From Streptomyces drozdowiczii (GTDB taxonomy: Bacteria; Actinomycetota; Actinomycetes; Streptomycetales; Streptomycetaceae), in contig NZ_CP098740.1 in the NCBI RefSeq assembly GCF_026167665.1, positions 62,001 to 126,000 on the forward strand: DNA of 64,000 nucleotides, written 5' to 3'. The translations under genes were made by a program, and so were the position numbers. The notes under the pieces are model-generated. The model did not search any database. It was not told where the DNA came from and saw only the letters and a program-made list of their open reading frames with translations. Positions 8,519-17,549 of the stretch are shown here, piece by piece (within the stretch, counting starts at the first letter, position 1; every line of letters begins with the position of its first letter).

Positions 8519-8938
8519 GGCCCCTTCGACAACGACACCGCCGCCGACTTCGCCGGTGACCTGGACGAGGCAGCACTGAAAGAACGCGAAGCCATGATCC
8601 GCGACGTGCTCAAGCGCGCCGCCGGGCCGGCGGACTTCCTGGGAATCTACGACGGCGAGCGAGCCGTGGGCGCGGCGGCCCTGGTCGTCGCCCAGCATCC
8701 TGACGGCGATCCGGCGTGTTCGAACTATGGCCCATCAGAGCCGCTACCGGAGTTGCCTGCAGACCTTCGGATGCTCGCCGTCGACGCCCTGGACCAAGTG
8801 GTCTCCAACCGGTCTGAACTCGCCGAGCTGTGGGCCGAAGCCGCGAACTGGTCGAAGTGGCGCCAGGACATCACCCGCCTCCGCAATGTCCTTGACCCTC
8901 CGATCCCGCCACAACGGGAAGCCCTTTTCGAGGTCTGA
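8501..8938 (+). CDS. DUF4259 domain-containing protein
   Basis: 145 residues opening MGTWDIGPFDNDTAADFAGD, the diagnostic start of DUF4259, and continuing through ALVVAQHPDGD and RMLAVDALDQVVSNRSELAE to a C-terminal WRQDITRLRNVL. The family length (about 130-150) is matched, so the gene is full length. ATG 8501 follows GAGGAGAG. The biochemical role of the family is unknown to me. It sits directly after an ISL3 end, and the same junction is repeated 40 kb away, which suggests that the gene and IS moved or were duplicated together. Confidence 0.85.
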   Translation: MGTWDIGPFDNDTAADFAGDLDEAALKEREAMIRDVLKRAAGPADFLGIYDGERAVGAAALVVAQHPDGDPACSNYGPSEPLPELPADLRMLAVDALDQVVSNRSELAELWAEAANWSKWRQDITRLRNVLDPPIPPQREALFEV

Positions 8939-8952
8939 TCGGTGACCGACAG

Positions 8953-9215
8953 TCACGGACCACAGGAGTTGAGCCAGAACCCATACTCGTGGACAAAGCC
9001 AGATCTTCTTGTCGTAGTGGTGGAAGTCCTCGTCGTAGTCCTTGGTTCCGACCCACAGGTGCCGGGTGAGAGCAGCCAGGCGCGCAACGGTGCGCTCGGG
9101 GTTGCGGGCACCGAGCTGGTTGAACACGAACAGCACCGACGGGTACGGGTTCTCAAGCCCCGTGCCGGGGGGGTGTTCCAGCGTGTGCGCCAGATCGGCT
9201 GCGCCTTGCCCTCGG
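8953..9215 (-). pseudogene. C-terminal fragment, possibly replication-relaxation family
   Basis: About 70 residues can be followed: PYPSVLFVFNQLGARNPERT, then VARLAALTRHLWVGTKDYDE and DFHHYDKKIW. A frame shift near 9010 leads to FVHEYGFWLNSCGP and a stop. The VLFVF…LTRHLW…YDxxFHHYD pattern resembles the end of replication-relaxation (plasmid mobilisation-like) proteins of actinomycetes, though I cannot confirm this without a search. The rest of the gene is missing. Confidence 0.35.
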
Positions 9216-9221
9216 TGTCCT

Positions 9222-9485
9222 TCACCTTGCGGCGGGGAGGAGATCTGACCAGGCCGTGACCGCGGCGAGTGTGCGCTCGCGGGATCCGTAGGTGTCGGTG
9301 AGGTCGGCGGCGACTGCGGACCGCCATTCCTCGTCGGTGACCTTGCCGGTGATGGCGGGCTGGAGACGTGCTGGTGCGAAGGCCGTGGCTGCAAGCGCGC
9401 CGAGCGGCAGGCCATGCGCTTGTTCGAGCGGATCTGCAGCGGGCCAGTGCCGGATGACCCCGTCGATGTCGCAGTACAGCGTCAT
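9222..9485 (-). pseudogene. HAD-like hydrolase, N-terminal fragment
   Basis: 87 residues beginning MTLYCDIDGVIRHWP. The DxDG motif is the nucleophile loop of HAD phosphatases. Codon use is normal down to AAVTAWSDLL, where the sequence switches to the unrelated replication-relaxation-like fragment. Motifs II-IV are missing, so this is a truncated gene and not a small enzyme. Confidence 0.55.
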
Positions 9486-9507
9486 AGTGCGGAAACGGCA
9501 TGATCAA

Positions 9508-9657
9508 TTACTTCTTGGTGGTTGTTCGGCGGCTGACTTCGGCTGCGTAGGCGGCCCAGTCTCCGGCGGCGGCTCGCTGCAATTTGACGGCGACGGTGAT
9601 GTCGATGCCGAGGGTGCGGGCGAGGGCCGCGGCGGGCAGCTCGGTGGCGAGTTCCAA
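9508..9657 (-). pseudogene. Site-specific integrase, C-terminal tail fragment
   Basis: The last ~49 residues of what looks like a Streptomyces tyrosine-recombinase-type protein: ELPAAALARTLGIDITVAVK, then QRAAAGDWAAYAAEVSRR and a stop. The pattern (LPA..LA..LGI….AV…..AGDWAAYAA) is typical of the distal end of such integrases after the catalytic domain. The catalytic part is lost; the IS110 fragment abuts it. Confidence 0.45.
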
Positions 9658-10404
9658 CCGGATACGCGGCCTGCTCACCCAGTTCCACCCCAGCCTCGAA
9701 CGCGTCCTCGGACCGCGCCTGGACCACCAGGCCGCGACCTGGCTGCTGGAGCGCTACGGATCCCCGGCCGCGCTTCGCAAAGCCGGACGTCGCAGACTCC
9801 TCGAGCTGGTCCGCCCCAAGGCCCCGCGCTGGCCACGCGACTGATCGACGAGGTCTTCGACGCTCTGGACGAGCAGACCGCGGTGGTGCCCGGGACCGGC
9901 ACTCTGGACATCGTGATTCCTTCCCTAGCCGGCCAGCTCGCCGCCGTCCACACCCAGCGCCGGGCGATGGAAGCCCAGATCAACAGCCCGCTGGAGGCCC
10001 ACCCTCTTACGAAGGTCCTGACGTCGATGCCCGGCGTCGGCGTCAGGAGCGCCGCCGTCCTGCTGGTCACCGTCGGCGACGGGGCCAGCTCCCCCACCGC
10101 CGCCCACCTCGCCTCCTACGCCGGACTCGCCCCCGCCGCCAGGCAGTCCGGGATCTCGATCCATGGCGAACACGCACCCCGAGGCGGAAACCGGCAGCTC
10201 AAACGCGCCATGTTCCCCTCCGCCTTCGCCTGCATGAACGCCGACCCCGCCTCCCGCACCTACTACGACAAGCAACGGGTCCGCGGCAAGACCCACACCC
10301 AGGCCCTCCTCCGCCTCGCCCGCCAACGCATCAGCGTCCTGTTCGCCATGCTCCGCGACGGCACCTTCTACGAGTCACGCGTCCCCGAAACAACTACCGC
10401 ATGA
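9645..10404 (+). pseudogene. IS110-family transposase, C-terminal part, frameshifted
   Basis: The sequence joins a linker (GLLTQFHPSLERVLGPRLDH) in one frame to the transposase_20 region in another. The latter is complete: HPLTKVLTSMPGVGVRSAAV, then ASYAGLAPAARQSG and RGGNRQLKRAMFPSAF, ending in TTA. The N-terminal DEDD (RuvC-like) domain is missing and the two pieces are out of frame near 9840. It is inactive as read. Confidence 0.75.
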
Positions 10405-10439
10405 CCGGCCTCGGACTTGCGTAGCTGAACCAAACGGCC

Positions 10440-10775
10440 TCACAGGCAGTCGCACCCTGTGGAGTAGAGCAGCAGGAAGAGGACCGTCATGGCGGTCACG
10501 GTGAAACCGGCAGCGGTCAGGGCGGCGAGGCCCCGACGGCGCCGCTTCGCGGGAGTGCGGAAGGTCTGCCAGGCGCCGTGGGCGAGGAGGAGGCTGAGCA
10601 GCCCAGCCCCCGCGATGGTGAAGCGCGGGCTGAGGGACCAGCTCAGGTAGGCGATCAGAGCCAGGCATCCGAGCAGGGCACAGGCGAGCAGGCTGAGGAT
10701 CACCTCGGCGACGGTTTCTCCCAGCGTCTCGACCAGGAAGTCGCCGACGCCTTTCGCTGCCCTGCGGACCTTCAT
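10440..10775 (-). CDS. Small membrane protein (111 residues)
   Basis: Starts MKVRRAAKGVGDFLVETLGE with an amphipathic N-terminus, followed by hydrophobic segments at about 24-45 (VILSLLACALLGCLALIAYL), 50-70 and 90-108, and a TGCDCL tail. ATG 10775 is preceded by GGGAGGAG. It is likely an integral inner-membrane protein with three helices and an Arg-rich loop (PAKRRRRG). No family is recognised. It stands alone between IS110 debris and the HNH gene. Confidence 0.6.
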   Translation of the reverse strand: MKVRRAAKGVGDFLVETLGETVAEVILSLLACALLGCLALIAYLSWSLSPRFTIAGAGLLSLLLAHGAWQTFRTPAKRRRRGLAALTAAGFTVTAMTVLFLLLYSTGCDCL

Positions 10776-11011
10776 GACGCTCCTCCCTCTGCGTCGATGG
10801 CCCGAGCGGGGCCTGGTATGGAGGACCCCCGCCGAGCCGGAATGGTTGCCGGGGTACTCAAGAGTCGCCGACCGCGGCACACGGTTACACCTTGACGAAG
10901 GATATAGAGGCCCCCGCGGGCAGCGGGAGGCGCCGCGGCGCTGAGAGCGTAGGGCCTCTGGGCCGAGTGATCTGGCGCGGTACCGGCAGGGAACCTCGCG
11001 GGCAGGACGCT

Positions 11012-11941
11012 CTACTGGACGATGTGGGTGCGATGCCAGGCGAAGTACGGAGCCCGGTGTTCGCTGTACCCGCCGACCGGGTTGCCCGCGAGAGGGTCGG
11101 CGGCTTCCTTGAGCGCGGGGTGCTCGCCGGCCTTGTCGCTGACCGCTACGTGACCGGTTTCGGTGACGTGGATGTACCCGTGCTCGAAGAGTTCGCCGCA
11201 GCCCAGGAGGCAGGCGGGCATGATGTTCGACAGCTGGAGTCTTTCTTCGCGACTGGCTTGGCTGCGGCGCTTGATGTGAGCGGCCCGGATGAATCGGGCC
11301 GGGAGGTGGCGTCCGCACAGCGCGCAGGTGAAGGTGTCTGCACCGTTGAGCATCTTCTTGCGGAGCTTGCTCTGTTCACGGCGGACCAGGACCTCAACCA
11401 GTGCACTGTCGGCGCCGTTGTGAGACACGGTCTCGGGTTCGTTGGAAAGCTGCGGCTGCTGCTTCTCTTCGCCGTGGTCGGTGGTCGGAAGCTCGGTGCT
11501 GAACTGGGCGAGGGCGGCGGTGCCGGGGTAGACGAGCGCCGCGCCCTGCTTGTTGGCCGACAGCCGGAGCGCTTCGGCGGCCTGGTCACCCAGGGTCTGC
11601 CCGGTGACGTTGGCTTCGTCGGCGAGGAGGTCGATCCCGATGCGCTCGGGGTAGGTGTCGTCCGGCCAGACCTGCGTGGTGTCCTGGAAGTAGGGCTGGG
11701 TGACCTGGGTGACAATGACACGCTTGAGCGTGGCGTTGGCCCAGCCGCCGACGGGAACACGGGCCTGAGGGCCGATGTGGGCGAGGACGAGGTAGTCGCC
11801 TGCTTCGAGGCTTTGAACGTCGGGGCGGCCAGTTGCCCGGTCGAGAGTGGCGCTCTTCCATCCCCACAGGCCGCGGTCAAGGCCGATCTCGAGATTCTTC
11901 CTCGAGGGCGCGGGGACGTAGATGTATGCGGTCTTCGGCAT
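11012..11941 (-). CDS. HNH endonuclease with EVE-like N-terminal domain
   Basis: 309 residues. The first ~110 (TAYIYVPAPSRKNLEIGLDR…EAGDYLVLAHIGPQARVP…VIVTQVTQPYFQD) look like an EVE/PUA-type fold, which in restriction enzymes reads modified bases. The C-terminal third is an HNH nuclease: CALCGRHLPARFIRAAHIKR with a Cys-x2-Cys zinc knuckle half, the catalytic His in AAHI, and NIMPACLLGCGELFEHGYI with the second Cys and the later Asn/His. This architecture fits a single-protein type IV, modification-dependent restriction nuclease acting on incoming phage DNA. The EVE call is by pattern only. It is monocistronic, with a hairpin far upstream at 12116-12141. Confidence 0.68.
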   Translation of the reverse strand: MPKTAYIYVPAPSRKNLEIGLDRGLWGWKSATLDRATGRPDVQSLEAGDYLVLAHIGPQARVPVGGWANATLKRVIVTQVTQPYFQDTTQVWPDDTYPERIGIDLLADEANVTGQTLGDQAAEALRLSANKQGAALVYPGTAALAQFSTELPTTDHGEEKQQPQLSNEPETVSHNGADSALVEVLVRREQSKLRKKMLNGADTFTCALCGRHLPARFIRAAHIKRRSQASREERLQLSNIMPACLLGCGELFEHGYIHVTETGHVAVSDKAGEHPALKEAADPLAGNPVGGYSEHRAPYFAWHRTHIVQ

Positions 11942-12341
11942 GCTGCTCCTGCACTCGGCCTCCCAGGTGGGAGGGTTCAGTGGCGGGGGGCTCTTCTGGT
12001 CCGGTGTCCGGCTCGCGCCGGCGGAGAGGAAGCGCCGCCCGTAACCCCCTAGTTGAGGCTTCGGTTATCGAACACGTTTCGGTACCGGCTGACATAGCAG
12101 TCGCCCCCTCCCTCACGGACAACGCCTTGAAGCGTTGTCCGCAGTCACATCGTCAGCCCTCGATCCCTCAGCCGACGCGGGAGGAGGAAAAGAAAGAAGT
12201 CTCTTCCCCTTCCGGGAAGACACCTCATGCGGTTAAGCCGTCAAGACGCACGCTGTTGGGCCCCTCTCACTCCCCGGCCGAGGGGCCGTCCTCGGCCGCA
12301 GAGGGCGCTCACAAGCTGGTGAGGGAGGCCGGGCGGGTGCG
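11942..12341. other. Intergenic region upstream of HNH gene
   Basis: 400 bp without a convincing gene. It holds the 10-bp hairpin at 12116-12141 and a weaker inverted repeat near 12257-12290 (GGCCCCTC … GAGGGGCC) that may terminate the gene ending at 12342. The promoter of the HNH gene must lie here, but I see no clear -10/-35. Confidence 0.4.
12116..12141. terminator. Perfect 10-bp hairpin
   Basis: CGGACAACGC and its exact complement flank a 6-base loop (CTTGAA). There is no U-run. It lies about 175 bp upstream of the HNH start, so it could be a terminator for now-lost sequence or a 5' leader structure. Confidence 0.4.
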
Positions 12342-12840
12342 TCACCAGAGGCCGAAGAACCGTGTCCACCAGGTGGGCCGTGCAGCAAAGTGCTCCAGCG
12401 CGCTGGGGCCCTCGTAGTCGCTCTCCAGCAGTTCCTCGGGGACACTCACGTAGCCAAGATCGGCGAGCGCCCGCTCCACGGTGGCGAGGTCACCGAGGTC
12501 CAGCGCCCCCTCCTCGTGGGCCAGCCGTGCCGAGGAAGGCCCCAGGATTGTCTGCGCAGACCTCTGCGAGAGAGCCGAACTTGCTCACGCAGACCACGAT
12601 CCGCATCCCCTCGGCTGTTGCCTCCGCAGGCACGCGGACGCGACCGTACTCGCTGGAGTCCTGGGTATCCCGCTCGGACTCACGCGAGGTCCCAAAATCT
12701 GCTTCAAGCCGACGCACCAGCCTGCCGAACTTGAGGCCGACCGACCTGCGGTCGTAACGGAGCGGCCGTTCCAGCCGCTGCGGGTCGTCGAGCTCGCGCA
12801 GCAGAACCAGCAGTTCTTTCTCGCTCTTCGCCATCCGCAC
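12342..12840 (-). pseudogene. Hypothetical protein, frameshifted
   Basis: The N-terminal part (MAKSEKELLVLLRELDDPQR … VRVPAEATAEGMRIVVCVSK) and the C-terminal part (EEGALDLGDLATVERALADL, then GYVSVPEELLESDYEG, ending WWTRFFGLW) are in different frames that meet near 12550. Together they would be about 160 residues. Both halves have coding-type third positions. No domain is recognised. The start is ATG 12840 or, more likely, 12834. Confidence 0.45.
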
Positions 12841-12886
12841 ATCCTGCCGCCCGTCGAACGGGAGCGGAGAGACGGGGCACTCGTGA

Positions 12887-14127
12887 TCACGCAGTAGCTG
12901 TCACTGCTGTCTGGGGCTCTGAGGGGGAGGCGATAGCTTCGTCGAATGGGACATGTGCCAGGAGGCAGTGGTGAAGCTGGCCGAGCATCCGGTTGAACAG
13001 GTGCCGCAGGGCCTGGGCATGCCAGTCCCCCGTCTCACGTCGTCGCCGGTAGTGGGCGTTGGCCCCCTTGGGGTGGGTGAGGGTGGCGAAGGCCCACAGG
13101 TAGCCGGCGTGGTTGAGCCGGTTGTTCTTCACGAAGCGCCGTCCGACGTACTTGCGCTTGCCGGAGGCTCGGGTGATCGGCGATGCTCCCGCGTATGCCT
13201 TGAGTCCACCGGCGGTAGCGAAGCGTTTGCGGTCGTCGCCAATCTCGGCCAGGAGGCGTGCGCCGACTCCGGGGCCGATGCCGGGAAACTCAGCATCACT
13301 GGTGCGTCGGAGTGGCTCCGGAAGGTCCGCTCGGCCGCCTTCGCGAGCTCGTCGACGGCCTTGCAGACCGCGTTCAGCTGGACCAACAGCGCCTTGACCT
13401 GGATACCCGTGGCTTCCTCCACCGCCGGCGACTGCCGGGCGGCCGACTGCCGGAACAGACTCTGGATCCGCTCGTCCTCGTCGATGCCGCGCTTTCGGCC
13501 GGCGCTGTGCATCATCACCTTGATCTTCCACAGCGGCAGCTCGGCGGCCGCGGTCGGGGTCGGCGCCGCAGCGAGGATCTTCCGCGCATCGGCCCGCGCC
13601 AGTCCGCCCGCCTTGTGCCGCCATGCGTCCAGGGCAGCCGGGAGGTACTCGCGCAGCAGCGAGCGGAGCTGATTGGCGACCTGCTGCCGATTCCAGACCG
13701 CGTCCTGGTGAGCGCGGGCGAGAACGGCGACGGCCTGGGCCAGGTCGCTGTCATCGGGCAGCGGCCTGTGCATCGGCATGTCCGTGCGAATGATGTTCGC
13801 CAGGACCAAGGCATCTCCCGGGTCGGGCTTCTTGCGGCTACTCACGCCGTGCCGGTCGCGGTAGCGGGAGGCCGCCATCGGGTTGATCGCAAAGATCTGC
13901 CGGTCACCGGTTCGCAAGGTGGCAACCAGCAGGCCGCGGCTGGTCTCGATCGCAACAGGGATCGGCGTCTCGGCGCTGTCGCCGTGCTCAGCCATCAGAT
14001 CGAGCAGAAGCTGGTAGCCGCCCAGGTCGTCGTCGATGCGGCACTTCGCCAGCAGATTGCCGGTGTTGTCGATGATCGCGACATCGTGGTGCCCTTCCGC
14101 CCAGTCGATCCCGCAAAACACATCCAT
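12887..14127 (-). pseudogene. IS110-family transposase, one frameshift
   Basis: A nearly full-length transposase. MDVFCGIDWAEGHHDVAIID carries the first catalytic Asp of the DEDD/RuvC-like domain, PVAIETSRG the Glu, and KKPDPGDALVLANIIR later acidic residues. The C-terminal transposase_20 domain reads IGPGVGARLLAEIGDDRKRF, then KAYAGASPITRASGKRKYVG. The frame breaks near 13290 within ...MLSFP|GIGPGVG, consistent with one missing G in a GGG run. Without that indel it would encode about 412 residues. ATG 14127 gives the canonical start. It is oriented opposite to the IS110 fragment at 9645. Confidence 0.85.
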
Positions 14128-15031
14128 AGGTCCCGCCCCTTCGCCGGTGCTGTTCTCGAACGCGAGCACGCGGGACCGCACGGCGCACTAATTCCAGGGC
14201 TCCAAGGCCCGCCACCTCATCAGCCGTGCGCGGCACCGCCGGACCGCACGGGCGCACGCCGTGTCCAGCGCTCAAGGCTCGTGAGGAAAAACGCGTTACC
14301 GTGCGGCAGCTCATCCAGCGAGGATCTCGAACCCGACGCCTCCTTGGAGGCAGAACGTGCGAGGACCGGCCGGCACCACAGTGCCACCGGTCTTTTCACA
14401 GACCTAACCGGTCGGAGGTGTCGTAGGGGTCACCACAGCACCGACCGGACCACACACGTCCTGCCCCGGCAGAGCACAGCCCGCCAGGAGAGCTAGAGAT
14501 CGAGAACCTCTAATTGCTTACGAATTAGAGGTGTCGCCCGAAGGAAAGGCTGACCCAAGACCCCTGATCTGCAGTGGAGGACCCTCCTGGATTTTCCACA
14601 TGCAACCTGTTGAGCAACCCCAATCGCAACATGAGTTTGACGCCCTGCAAGTCCACCCTTCGGGCAACCGTTTGAGCAACCAACAGCCGGCCAACGATGC
14701 CGGCGCGCGAGCGGTCCGCACGAACGCTTCGACGGCTCGGAGCGGGCAGGTCTCAGCCCGCGAACGACCTGTACCCGGTGATCTCCCACGCCCCGATCGC
14801 CAACCGCCTGCAACTGCCCGCCGACGTCATAGAGAGAGCAAGGAAACCCGGCTACGGCTGAGCGAGGCCCGCAGCGAGCGGAAGCGCCTTGAGCGGGCGG
14901 TCGCCGCGTACGCCGACCCGCTGGAGGGCGACACAGACGACGGGACGATGCCGACGTGCCGACCCCGGGCAGGTCAACGAACGAGCGGCCTCGTGGGCTG
15001 CCGCGCGAGACCGGCTCCTCGGCCCGCTCGT
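14128..15031. other. Gene-poor region upstream of IS110 with decayed fragments
   Basis: No intact gene is seen. The first ~380 bp may contain the IS110 non-coding end, where that family encodes its bridge RNA. 14506-14532 is an AT-rich inverted repeat. Plus-strand fragments with coding-like bias include one ending ANDLYPVISHAPIANRLQLP…KPGYG before a stop near 14863, and one reading VNERAASWAAARDRLLGPLV near 14970-15030. Neither has a plausible start. Confidence 0.35.
14506..14532. repeat. AT-rich 10-bp inverted repeat
   Basis: ACCTCTAATT and its exact complement surround a 7-base spacer (GCTTACG). Its low G+C stands out sharply here. It could be a terminator, a recombinase site or part of an IS end. 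Confidence 0.45.
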
Positions 15032-15157
15032 CTACCGGCGGGACCGCCGCGTGCGCCAGACCCCCCACGCGAACATCCCGATCAGGAACACCAGCAGTAC
15101 AACGGCGGTGATCTTCCCTACCGCTCCATCTGGCCAGTGCCTCGCCGCCAGCCCCAT
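15032..15157 (-). CDS. Very small single-pass membrane protein
   Basis: 41 residues: MGLAARHWPDGAVGK, a hydrophobic helix ITAVVLLVFLIGMFAWGVW, then TRRSRR. This is the layout of a short N-out or N-in tail-anchored membrane peptide with positive residues at the C-terminus. ATG 15157 follows a GAGGGGG ribosome site. No family is recognised. Confidence 0.4.
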   Translation of the reverse strand: MGLAARHWPDGAVGKITAVVLLVFLIGMFAWGVWRTRRSRR

Positions 15158-15379
15158 GCCCCGCCCCCTCGCATCTCGGTTCGATGGAGGGCCGCCTACC
15201 CGTGTGCCTGGTGCTTCACCGGCGTCGTCGGCACGTAATTCGTCGTGGAGTTCTGCCTGGACGTTGCAGGACAGGCGGAAGGCATCTCCGGTCAGCCTGC
15301 TCCGCACGCCCTCGTTCGGCGCCGTTCGGGGACACCTCCGGGCCGCTGACCCGCTGACCCCGTCACCGTGTCTGACCGG

Positions 15380-15438
15380 GGTCAGCATTTGGGCAACCTT
15401 CTGACCTGCGCATTCGACGGTTCGGGTCAGCGATTGGG
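15380..15438. promoter_or_regulatory. Paired GGTCAGCxxTTGGG repeats (copy 1)
   Basis: GGTCAGCATTTGGG at 15380-15393 and GGTCAGCGATTGGG at 15425-15438, direct repeats 45 bp apart and just upstream of the duplicated gene. Motif and spacing are the same before copy 2 (20760-20818), although nearby bases differ. This suggests protein-binding operator or iteron-like sites. Confidence 0.5.
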
Positions 15439-15465
15439 TCGGGGGTCCCGAGAAGCATTCTCGGC

Positions 15466-16307
15466 ATGAACGGAACGCGGGTTTTTGAGTCGCTGAACGC
15501 CGAGTGGGCGGTCGTGTGTGCCGAGCCGGGTAACACGGCGGCGGTGCTCGGGTGGCTGCGTGAGAGCGGAGTCCACCCTGAGGACTCCGCGGTGGTGGGC
15601 GGCTTGGCGGAGGTCCTTGCCGAGCTCAGCCACCGGGACTGGGCGCGGGGGCGCGTGCACAGCGACCGGTGGCTTCGGGTGCTGCTGGAGCGGGCGGCCG
15701 GCGAGGGGGCGGGGGCGTTGCTCGCGGCGCGGGTGGTGGTGCAGGCGATGCTGCTGCCCGCGGCGATGCGGTTGACGCGTCGTCTGATCGCGGGGCGGGA
15801 CTACGACGAGACCGGGCAGGTGGTCCTCGCGAGCCTCTTCAGGTCGTGCGCCGCTTTCCGCTCGGGCGCGAGAGCGGGGCCGCGTCGAACCTGTTGATGG
15901 AGACGCTGCACCTGGCCAGTCGTAAGCTGAAGGCCGATGGCGCCGAGTCCGGCGCCGTGCTGGTTCCCTTCCTCGACGAGGTGCTGGACGGTGCGCCGGC
16001 GGACGACGACCCGGCTGCCGTGGCGTGGCCGAACGTCCTGGAACGGCAGGCCGCGAGGGCGGGACTGCTGCGGGACGGCGAAGGCGTCGAGGGTGCCCGA
16101 GGTGAGCTGGTGGAGCTCCTGGTCTGGGCTGTGGACACGGGCCAAATGAACGCCGACCGGGCGCGGGTGATCGCGGATGAGACCCGGGCCGGGGCGCATG
16201 CCGCTGCGGAGCGGGTGGGGGTGTCGGCGGTGGCGTGGCGGAAGCGGCGGAGCCGGACCGTGTGGCCGATGCGGGTGGTCGCTGAGCGGTGGGTGCAGGC
16301 GGCATGA
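15466..16307 (+). pseudogene. Frameshifted paralogue of the conjugation-operon leader gene
   Basis: Starts MNGTRVFESLNAEWAVVCAE and matches the intact gene at 20867-21697 over its length. One base is missing near 15840 (CTTCAGG here, TTCCAGG in copy 2), which moves FQVVRRFPLG and everything after it into another frame. The C-terminus ends VAERWVQAA, as in copy 2. It is probably a dead duplicate. Confidence 0.8.
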
Positions 16308-16530
16308 CGGCCTCGTTTCAGATTCCTCGGGTCCGTGGGTCACGTCTGGGCGTCGGCGGCTTCTTGGGGTGGGTGACGGCGGAGGTACTGCCGGGTGCGG
16401 GTTGGGAAGGGGGTGAGTCGGATCTGACCTGCGGTGACCCGGGGTAGGCGCTGATCAGCTGCCCGTGCCGCATGGGAGACTGGGCCCGCCCGCCGCGCTC
16501 TGGCGGGCGGATTCTAGGAGGGCGCCGAAC

Positions 16531-17309
16531 ATGGCGAGCTGGAGAAAGCTGGCGGCGGTACTGTGCGCCGTTGTCGCGGTGAGTGGCCTGGCGGGTTGCG
16601 GCGGGACCGACGAAGAGGCAGCCGAAGCCAAGGCGTCTCCCGCGCCGTCCGTGAGCGACGCGCAACGCATGACCGAGGCGCTGGAGACGTTCAAGGCTTA
16701 CCGCTCGTTCGGCTTGAAGGGGAGGTCAGGGACGAGGGCGGCACTTCGATCGATCTGCACGTCGACCGTGAGGGCCACTGCACCGGCACCTACACCCGCG
16801 CCCACGCGGTAACCCGCTTCGTCATCATCGGCGACCGCGCCTGGTCGGCATACGACGACGCGACGCTGAACGACTCCATCGTGGTGGCACAGATGGTTGG
16901 ACCCGAGGCGGTGGCCGCGGCCAAGGACGCCATCGCGAAGTCGCGGGGTAAGTACGTGGAGTCATCGGCCGCCGAGCTGACCGCTCAGACCGCCGTTTCG
17001 CTGTGCCGGATGGACAGAGCCTACGCAGGAGTGCCCGCCTCGGTGACCACCGCCAAGCACAGCAACCCCCGCGCAGTGGACGGGGAGCAGCGCGTCACGC
17101 TCACGCACGCGGTCAAGGACGGCGAGGTGGTCGTCCACGTACCGAAAACGGGCAAGCCGACACCCCGCGGCATCGAGTTCGAGATCGCGGACACCCCCGT
17201 AGTGGTCGACGTCTACGACGCCGACGTGCCGGTCGAACCACAGAAGCCGGACGCCTCCGACGTGGTCAAGGCCGAGGACGTACGCGGGCTGGACCCCTTC
17301 GCGAAGTGA
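16531..17309 (+). pseudogene. Putative lipoprotein, frameshifted
   Basis: ATG 16531 after AGGAGG starts MASWRKLAAVLCAVVAVSGL and a lipobox LAGC, so the mature protein would be lipid-anchored outside the membrane. After about 65 residues the frame changes near 16725 within ...FGLKG|EVRDEGG, consistent with one G lost from a run. The rest (about 195 residues: FVIIGDRAWSAYDD, then RGIEFEIADTPVVVDVYDAD) resembles the LppX/LprG-like scaffold of Streptomyces lipoproteins, only tentatively. The gene follows the truncated duplication directly. If the shift is an error, it is an intact 259-residue lipoprotein. Confidence 0.65.
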
Positions 17310-17549
17310 CCCGAGAGCGGCCGTCGGCCGCGAGCCACCCACCACCTTCCCAGCCCTGGCACCGCCCGCAGTTCCACCGGGTCCCAGTCTTCAGGGAGAG
17401 GCGGGCGATCACTCGACGGTTAGCGAGGCCGAGTGGACGACGCCGCTAGGAGTTGTCGTCAAAGGCCAAGCCCACGTCGTGATGGGGCGAAGATGACCGA
17501 TCGGCCGGTGCCTCGGTGACATGTCGGTGGGTGCTTCTACGCTTCCGGC

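Larger units (their letters stand above)
15335..16430. repeat. Direct duplication, copy 1 (decayed)
   Basis: Roughly 1.1 kb matching 20715-21870 in the same orientation. It includes the upstream GGTCAGC-repeat region, a whole gene and about 120 bp after it. Near 16405 this copy has lost sequence present in copy 2 (the start of the next gene) and then diverges. The two copies flank the lipoprotein and TPR genes. Confidence 0.8.
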
